DNA from: Bacillus sp. Xin1
GTDB taxonomy: Bacteria; Bacillota; Bacilli; Bacillales; Bacillaceae_G
Length of the DNA: 64,000 nt
Reading direction: 5' to 3'
NCBI RefSeq assembly: GCF_013314535.1
Contig: NZ_JABUAE010000018.1
Span: forward strand, 1-64,000
Part shown: one piece after another, positions 58,412 through 64,000 of the stretch
Numbering within the stretch: the stretch's first letter is position 1
How the letters are laid out: the number at the start of each line of letters is the position of its first letter
Position numbers and translations under genes: made by a program
Notes under the pieces: generated by a model
The model's database searches: none
What the model was told of the DNA's origin: nothing
Seen by the model: the letters and a program-made list of their open reading frames with translations, nothing else

Positions 58412-59932
58412 ATGAATAAAAAATTTGTAAAAGGGGCAGCCATTTTAACGATTACAACCTTTCTATCGAAACTGTTAGGAAGCTTCTTTCAAATTCCTTT
58501 GCAAAATATCGCAGGAGATGAGGTGCTTGGTATTTTCAGGCTCGTTTTTCCTGTGTATATGATAGCCCTAACTTTATCAGTAGCAGGAGTGCCTCTTGCA
58601 ATATCAAAGTTAATCGCAGAACGTAATGAACAAAATGATCGAGAAGGAATCGCTAAATTATTTAAGTCTGCTTCTATTATAGGTGTTATATTTGGAGCGT
58701 TAGGCTGTGTGATTATTTTACTATGCTCAAGTTCAATCGCAGAGATGCTGGGGGGACAAGAGACAAGATTAGCATTAGTTATTACATCATTTGCACTTCT
58801 AATTGCTCCGTATATGGCAGTATATCGTGGGTATTTTCAAGGGTTTGGTGACATGGTTCCAACTGGAGTTTCACAAGTAATTGAACAATTTGTTCGCGTA
58901 TTCTTTATGCTGACAATTGCCTATCTATTTGTGACTTGGAATAAAAGTAGCAGTGTTATAACTGGTGGAGCGATGGTGGGTTCTTTTCTAGGAGTTATTA
59001 GTTCGCTCATTTATTTAAGAGTGAAATATATAAAAAGCTCGTATTATTATAAGAAAATAACGTATTCACTTCAAGATTTAAAAAGAGATGGAAAAAAGAT
59101 ACTCAGTGTATCGATTCCAATTGCTATTGGAGCATTATCAATGCCGCTGTTAAATTTGATTGATTCTGTAACGATTCCACATGCGCTTGATGGAACTGCA
59201 AGTACGATTCAAACGCAGTACGGTATTTATAGTCGCGGCTTTGCATTTACACAATTAATTGTTGTATTTTCTAGTGCGATTGTATTTCCACTAATCCCGT
59301 TATTAACATCTGCTTTAACAAAGAAAGATATGAAATTAGCGAAAGAGGCGGTGCAGCAAACAAATAAACTTGCGCACGTTATAACAACGCCAATGACAGT
59401 ATGGCTTATTGCATTAACAGTACCACTCAATATTGGTTTGTTTACAGATGCAAAAGGAAGCGGCATGTTAGCTGTTATAATTGGAAGTTCGTATTTCACC
59501 TCTTTTATGGTACTATCAATAGGCATTTTACAAGGCATCAATCGTTCTATGCAGGCTGCATGGATTGTCATTGGGGCAAGCGTTGTGAAGGGATTGTTAA
59601 ACCTTGTACTCGTTGGAAAGTTTGGAATAGATGGGGCGGCATACAGCACGCTTATCATATATATAATGATTTGCACTATAAATTACGCCTATATTAGAAA
59701 GTATCTTACTTATTCGATAAAAATTGGGGGATTTTTATCCGTAATCATTATATCTTGTATATTTGGAATAGGATTGTATGAATTAGCTACTATAATAAAT
59801 GTAACAACTTCGCGTTTTATCGCATTGCTGTATAGTTTCATTGCATTAAGTGTTGTATCACTTTTATATATGATTTGTGCGCTGAAATTAAACTGGATAT
59901 CAAGAGAGCGAATTCCATTTTTGCGTAAATAA
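58412..59932 (+). CDS. csaA: Oligosaccharide flippase-like protein CsaA
   Basis: 506 aa with about 14 membrane segments of the MATE/PST (Wzx-like) exporter fold: FVKGAAILTITTFLSKLLGS at the N-terminus, FRLVFPVYMIALTLSVAGVP, and ISKLIAERNEQNDREGI. B. anthracis csaA, in operon with csaB, is predicted to move the cell-wall polysaccharide unit across the membrane. Start ATG at 58412 with AGAGAAG upstream. Followed by csaB in the same orientation. Confidence 0.82.
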   Translation: MNKKFVKGAAILTITTFLSKLLGSFFQIPLQNIAGDEVLGIFRLVFPVYMIALTLSVAGVPLAISKLIAERNEQNDREGIAKLFKSASIIGVIFGALGCVIILLCSSSIAEMLGGQETRLALVITSFALLIAPYMAVYRGYFQGFGDMVPTGVSQVIEQFVRVFFMLTIAYLFVTWNKSSSVITGGAMVGSFLGVISSLIYLRVKYIKSSYYYKKITYSLQDLKRDGKKILSVSIPIAIGALSMPLLNLIDSVTIPHALDGTASTIQTQYGIYSRGFAFTQLIVVFSSAIVFPLIPLLTSALTKKDMKLAKEAVQQTNKLAHVITTPMTVWLIALTVPLNIGLFTDAKGSGMLAVIIGSSYFTSFMVLSIGILQGINRSMQAAWIVIGASVVKGLLNLVLVGKFGIDGAAYSTLIIYIMICTINYAYIRKYLTYSIKIGGFLSVIIISCIFGIGLYELATIINVTTSRFIALLYSFIALSVVSLLYMICALKLNWISRERIPFLRK

Positions 59933-60060
59933 AGTGAAAGTAAGGAATATGCAATGGAAATAGTAATGTAAGTGATAGCGTAGCAGTAAATTGGAACGGA
60001 TTTATTATAGAGAAGTATTTCAATTCTTTTATGTTATAGAGAGAAAAGTTGTAAGTTACC

Positions 60061-60083
60061 CAATCTCTTGTAATGAGAGATTG
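60061..60083 (+). promoter_or_regulatory. Intercistronic hairpin before csaB
   Basis: CAATCTCT / AGAGATTG perfect 8-bp stem with a 7-nt loop, about 45 nt before the csaB start. No T tract follows, so it is not a simple terminator. Confidence 0.5.
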
Positions 60084-60128
60084 TTGGCAATTTGTAAGTT
60101 GATTGCGAAATGTTGGAGGAGATTAAGC

Positions 60129-61235
60129 GTGCGGTTAGTTTTATCAGGATATTATGGTTTTTATAATGTTGGGGACGAAGCAATTTTGCAATCAATTATT
60201 AAAGCATTGCATGATGAGGAGCCTAACCTTGAACTTGTTGTACTTTCAAATGACCCTGACTATACAAAGAAAATGTACGGTGTCGAAGCAGTAAACCGCT
60301 GGGATATAAGAGCGATTTATAAAGAGATAAAAAAGAGTGATGGGTTGATCAGTGGGGGCGGAAGTCTTCTTCAAGATAAGACTAGTATTAAAAGTATTTT
60401 TTATTATACGGGTATAATGCGTCTGGCGCGCTTTCTGAAGAAACCATATTATATTTATGCACAAGGAATTGGTCCGATTACAAAGAGGCAGAACCGCCTA
60501 TTAGTAAAATGGCATGTATCGAAAGCGCAATATATATCTGTACGTGACGAAGACTCTTTTTTATATTTAAAAGAAATCGGTATAAAGAAAGATGTTGAAG
60601 TTGTTCCAGATCCAGTACTAGCTTGTAATTGTGATGTGAAATCAAACTGGTTGCAAAAGCATTCTGTGCAAGGGAAAGTAATTGCAGTTAGCGTACGGTA
60701 CTGGGATGCCAAGGAAGACTATATGAGAAAATTAGCTGAAACGTTGAAAAAGTTTAAGCAAGAAGGGTATGATATTTTATTTGTACCTATGCATGGACCA
60801 TTTGATCAAAGTGCATCACGAGATATTATTAATTTGATGGGAACAGAGGCACATATGCTCCCATATAAAATGGACGTTCATGAAAAAATAGCGATTTTAT
60901 CGGAGTGCTCTCTTCTAATTGGGATGAGGCTTCATGCTCTTATTTTATCTGCAGTAGCAAACACACCGATGATTGGTATTTCATATGATCCAAAGATAGA
61001 CTCCTTCTTACAGCAAGTAAATCAACCGATTATCGGTAGTGTTGATGGAGATTGGAGCGAAGAAACCTTATATAACATGGCAGCAAAACAATTGCATCAA
61101 AAAGAAGCTGTGAAGTTTGCATTAGAGCAACGAGTAATCGAACTGCGTGTGCAAATTTCAAAAGCATCTAAACATATTATTCAGAATTTAAAAGAAAGAG
61201 AATGCCCGAAAAGAAAGGTGAAAGCCAACTCTTAG
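60129..61235 (+). CDS. csaB: Polysaccharide pyruvyl transferase CsaB
   Basis: 368 aa from the GTG at 60129 (GGAGGAG 7 nt upstream). N-terminal SGYYGFYNVGDEAILQSII, SGGGSLLQDKTSIKSIFYY and YAQGIGPITKRQNRLL are typical pyruvyl transferase motifs. CsaB adds pyruvate to the secondary cell-wall polysaccharide that SLH domains bind, so it is required to anchor the S-layer. The GT-B-like fold has no membrane part. Reads earlier in frame lack a ribosome binding site and are excluded. Confidence 0.95.
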   Translation: MRLVLSGYYGFYNVGDEAILQSIIKALHDEEPNLELVVLSNDPDYTKKMYGVEAVNRWDIRAIYKEIKKSDGLISGGGSLLQDKTSIKSIFYYTGIMRLARFLKKPYYIYAQGIGPITKRQNRLLVKWHVSKAQYISVRDEDSFLYLKEIGIKKDVEVVPDPVLACNCDVKSNWLQKHSVQGKVIAVSVRYWDAKEDYMRKLAETLKKFKQEGYDILFVPMHGPFDQSASRDIINLMGTEAHMLPYKMDVHEKIAILSECSLLIGMRLHALILSAVANTPMIGISYDPKIDSFLQQVNQPIIGSVDGDWSEETLYNMAAKQLHQKEAVKFALEQRVIELRVQISKASKHIIQNLKERECPKRKVKANS

Positions 61236-61253
61236 AGGGCATCCTCTTTTTTT
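61234..61253 (+). terminator. Terminator after csaB
   Basis: AGAGG / CCTCT stem, 4-nt loop, TTTTTT; the stem begins in the stop codon. Confidence 0.75.
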
Positions 61254-61397
61254 ATTCACAAATGAATGTCGTTTCGCAAACGTTATAGCAATATATAGCG
61301 TTTCGATTTTCGTTTATTTTGAGAATGTAGTTAGTATATAATTTATAAGTCAATAGATATATGAGTTTGATAGTTTATAAGAAAGAGGAGGATAACA

Positions 61398-63248
61398 GTG
61401 AAGCGAGTTTCAAAACATATGATTACTTTCGGATTGGTAGGATCGCTACTTAGCTATCCGATATCTAGTTATGCAGCAACAGATGATATAACGGGCCATT
61501 TCTTTGAGAGGGACATACGTGTTTTAATTGATAAAGGTGTGATGGCCGGATATGGAAATGATACATATTTACCAGATAAAAATGTGACGAGAGCAGAATT
61601 TGCGGCGTTTTTGGCAAGAGCATTACAACTTCCGAAAGCTGATTCACATTTCGATGACGTACCAGCAACATACATTTTATATGATGGAGTAAGCAAAGCG
61701 GCTGGTGCAAAAATTATTCATGGTCGCGGAGATAATACATTTGATCCAGATGCGAATGTAACTCGTGAAGAAATGGCAATTATGGTAAAAAATGCATTAG
61801 TCTACAAAAATATTAAAGTGCCATTAGCACCGTTAACATTTGTAGATAAAGAACAAATTATGTATCCAGAATTTGTTCAATTTGTCGTAGGTGCAGGAAT
61901 CATTGCAGGATATGAGGATCACACATTCCGCCCAAGTCTTCCTGCGACAAGAGGAACAGCGGCGGCATTTATTAACCGCATGATGCAAGTGATTGAAAAT
62001 GGGAAAGTGACAGATACAAATGAAGCATTCATACTTACAAATGTAAATCAAAATGGTGAAGAGCGTGAAGCTGGGCGTTATCAATCTTATGCTGAAGCAG
62101 TAAAGCAGGCACAAAATACAGGTGTAACGGCTGTAAAGCATAAAGGCGAGTTTGTCTGGATCAAAGATGGATTTGCAGTAGCGAAGAAGATAGAGGGAAA
62201 TACGATTAGTTTATATAATAGCAGTAAAGCTTATGTGAATTATTTCCAGTACGGTACTGAATTTAAAGTATTGCAAGTTGAGGGGGATTGGATAAAAGTA
62301 CAAACCTCTGATTATAATGGCTATTATGTAAAGAAAAATGAAGTTACATTATATCCTACTGGAACGATGAAGCCATCTTATTATTATGTGAAATCAGATG
62401 GTTACTTATATCATAAATATTATTCCTACTATTCTGCTACCCCTAGTTACATAGATTATAGATACGGAAAAGCACCATCATTTATGAAGCCTGGCGAGCA
62501 AATGTATAGTGTAGACGGTAAGACTTTTGGGAATGAAACATTCTACCAATATTTCAATTATCTATCGTTAAGAAGTAAAACGAGCTATACAGCAGAAGAA
62601 CTTGATCAATATGTAAAATCAATAAAACCCGATTCTTCATTGATTGGTTTAGGAGCGAAATTTAAAGAAGTTGAAAGTAAATATCATGTAAATGCTCTAT
62701 TCTTATATGCTTTAGCAATACATGAGAGTAATTATGGAACAAGTGAATTAGCGAGGGAAAAGAATAATTTATTCGGATTACGAGCAACAGATGATAATCC
62801 GTTTGGTAACGGGTTACAGTTTAATAGTAAAGAAGATTGTATCGAATATGTAGCGAAAGTGTATATGAATGAAGGATATTTAAATCCGTCGCACTGGCGT
62901 TATGATGCGGCATATACAGGGAATAAAGCATTTGGCATTAACTCGAAGTATGCCTCCGATCAATATTGGGGAGCGAAAGTAGCTGGGCATATGTCCCGTT
63001 TTGATTCTTCTTTAGGTAAGAAAGATTATAATAAATATAAACTTGCACGCATCGTAAAAAATGCAGAAGTAAAACGACTGCCAAGTACTGATGGTAGCAA
63101 ACTTTATCAAGTTCGCCAAGGTGCAGTTATAACGGTTATTGGTGAAGAAATTAGAAATGGACAAGCATGGATAAAAGTCATTTCAGATGACCCTTCCGTA
63201 GCAGATGCGTATATTGCCAAAGAAAATGTTGAATATGTAAACCACTAA
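61398..63248 (+). CDS. SLH-anchored glucosaminidase-type murein hydrolase
   Basis: 616 aa. Signal peptide residues 1-27 (cleavage after SYA). Three SLH domains at about 30-90, 90-150 and 150-210 (FFERDIRVLIDKGVMAGYGN; VSKAAGAKIIHGRGDNTFDP; GAGIIAGYEDHTFRPSLPAT). Linker with an SH3-like region (about 260-325), then a glucosaminidase domain (about 400-545: KYHVNALFLYALAIHESNYG with the catalytic Glu, NNLFGLRATDDNP, WGAKVAGHMSRFD) and a C-terminal SH3-like domain. The SLH domains bind pyruvylated polysaccharide made with CsaB. Same build as B. anthracis BslO, which controls chain length. GAGGAGG precedes the GTG start at 61398. Confidence 0.88.
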   Translation: MKRVSKHMITFGLVGSLLSYPISSYAATDDITGHFFERDIRVLIDKGVMAGYGNDTYLPDKNVTRAEFAAFLARALQLPKADSHFDDVPATYILYDGVSKAAGAKIIHGRGDNTFDPDANVTREEMAIMVKNALVYKNIKVPLAPLTFVDKEQIMYPEFVQFVVGAGIIAGYEDHTFRPSLPATRGTAAAFINRMMQVIENGKVTDTNEAFILTNVNQNGEEREAGRYQSYAEAVKQAQNTGVTAVKHKGEFVWIKDGFAVAKKIEGNTISLYNSSKAYVNYFQYGTEFKVLQVEGDWIKVQTSDYNGYYVKKNEVTLYPTGTMKPSYYYVKSDGYLYHKYYSYYSATPSYIDYRYGKAPSFMKPGEQMYSVDGKTFGNETFYQYFNYLSLRSKTSYTAEELDQYVKSIKPDSSLIGLGAKFKEVESKYHVNALFLYALAIHESNYGTSELAREKNNLFGLRATDDNPFGNGLQFNSKEDCIEYVAKVYMNEGYLNPSHWRYDAAYTGNKAFGINSKYASDQYWGAKVAGHMSRFDSSLGKKDYNKYKLARIVKNAEVKRLPSTDGSKLYQVRQGAVITVIGEEIRNGQAWIKVISDDPSVADAYIAKENVEYVNH

Positions 63249-63276
63249 AAACAGGTAGTTGTAACTACCTGTTTTT
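63247..63276. terminator. Terminator after the SLH glucosaminidase gene
   Basis: Perfect 14-bp palindrome AAAAACAGGTAGTT / AACTACCTGTTTTT with a 2-nt centre, T run after it. Confidence 0.85.
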
Positions 63277-63786
63277 CATTTTGGTTACAATGTAAATTTT
63301 GTGTAAACTTAAAATATTTTTCGGTGTAAACCGTAAAAAATGGAAAATTATGTCGAAAGCAAAGAAAGAATGTCAAAACTAGTCTGAAAATTACATGTAT
63401 TGTAGAAAATCAGTTGGAATTCATAAAGGTTTTTTATGCTATAATTTCCATTGTGAAGATAAAATGTTAATATATCCCTAAATTAAAGTAAAAAAATGTT
63501 AAAAAAACGTATTCAATTAACAGAATCATAAGAATCTGTCGAATTTTCTTTTGATAAAACGCTTGTAACAAAACAAATGAATGTAGTATTATGAACATGT
63601 TTCAACAATATGGTAAAAAATACTTTTATTACTATAATAGTTATTTTGTTCCATATTAAACTTGTTCATTAATATGAGCATTCCTATTTGTTTTCTTGGG
63701 TTTACGGCTTGATAGTTTGTGAGTAACTAGTTTTCAAACTACATATTATGAAACTAGTGTATATTCCTAAAGGGGGAAATAACAGG
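63277..63786 (+). promoter_or_regulatory. Long S-layer gene leader and promoters
   Basis: About 510 bp without a gene. An extended -10 TGCTATAAT (TATAAT at 63440-63445) and a second promoter TTGTAA-18 nt-TATTAT (63563-63592) point toward the S-layer gene. From the second, the untranslated leader is about 190 nt. An 8-bp hairpin ACTAGTTT / AAACTAGT (63726-63758) stands just before the ribosome binding site. Long leaders of this kind are usual for very highly expressed S-layer genes. Confidence 0.6.
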
Positions 63787-64000
63787 ATGGCAAAGAATAA
63801 TTCTTACAAAAAATTAATCGCAGGTACAATGACAGCAGCAATGGTAGCAGGAGTTGTATCTCCGGTTGCAGCAGCAGGCAAATCGTTCCCAGACGTACCA
63901 TCAAATCACTGGGCTGCTGAATCTATTGATTATTTAGTAGGTAAAGGCGCTATTACTGGTTTACCAGATGGTACATTTGGTCCTACTCAAACAATTGATC
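63787..64000 (+). CDS. S-layer protein (Sap/EA1-like), 5' part only
   Basis: First 71 codons; the gene runs off the window. The signal peptide MAKNNSYKKLIAGTMTAAMV (cleavage near AAA-GKSF) is nearly the same as in B. anthracis Sap and EA1, followed by the start of SLH domain 1: SFPDVPSNHWAAESIDYLVG then KGAITGLPDGTFGP. AAAGGGGG precedes the ATG. The product would be exported by SecA2/SlaP and anchored through CsaB-modified polysaccharide. Whether it is the Sap or EA1 orthologue cannot be decided from this part. Confidence 0.95.
   Translation, partial: MAKNNSYKKLIAGTMTAAMVAGVVSPVAAAGKSFPDVPSNHWAAESIDYLVGKGAITGLPDGTFGPTQTID

Overview
The window is an AT-rich bacterial chromosome segment from a Bacillus cereus-group strain; the species within the group is not resolved. 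Supporting evidence is the cotJABC spore-coat operon, alpha/beta-type SASP, CotF-like and YheC/D-family spore genes, four copies of the group-specific bcr1 repeat, a B. anthracis-type S-layer locus (slaP, secA2, csaA, csaB, SLH-domain S-layer protein), and B. subtilis-like gene order (yheI-yheH ... ssp-yheD-yheB-yheA, and yhaX-hemZ). No phage, IS transposase, CRISPR array or rRNA is visible.

Layout. 1-6100: brnQ, cotJABC (with a bcr1 copy inside the operon), a VOC protein, a DUF2935 protein, a CotF-like protein, and a DUF1232-DedA operon behind a yybP-ykoY (Mn2+) riboswitch. 6200-11900: secreted multidomain metallophosphatase, YfnA-like permease, CPA2 antiporter. 11900-16700: TM2 relic, then murR and murQ-murP-mupG (muropeptide recycling) with two palindromic operators. 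16700-22700: DMT transporter, Lrp regulator, acetyltransferase, and a divergent SgrR-like regulator/MFS pair. 22700-26300: two adjacent genes, each broken by one in-frame stop. 26400-32400: EcsB-like protein, L-box-controlled lysine permease (yvsH-like), a P-loop kinase, gapN. 32600-36800: BmrCD-type drug ABC exporter behind a BmrB-like leader peptide and attenuator. 37000-44600: tcyABC-like cystine importer, ssp gene, Zn-ribbon protein, yheD, yheB, yheA. 44700-54100: alsD relic, lipoprotein, mpg, yhaX, hemZ, acyl-CoA ligase, frameshifted sulP gene, two unknown genes. 54300-64000: S-layer assembly and export locus, ending inside an S-layer structural gene.

Two repeat families punctuate the intergenic spaces. 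bcr1 has four copies with TTTAT-like flanks. A second family of about 150-170 bp, here called R, has about fourteen copies, several as tandem pairs. Most R copies carry a related short reading frame with the core TWHGAKKGTDRFYAW, and differences between copies in the TWHGA part are partly synonymous. One R copy is an empty target for bcr1 and another is a filled one.

The most unusual single element is in the leader of the ssp gene (39919-39972, minus strand). Between a sigma-G-type promoter and the ssp start it can fold as a compact tRNA-like structure: an 8-bp acceptor-like stem, a hairpin with GG in its loop, a 4-bp stem with a canonical TTCAACT T-loop, and an encoded ACCA. Six genes are visibly decayed (a YetF/DUF421 tail, TM2 protein, agmatine-deiminase-like protein, amidohydrolase, alsD, sulP).
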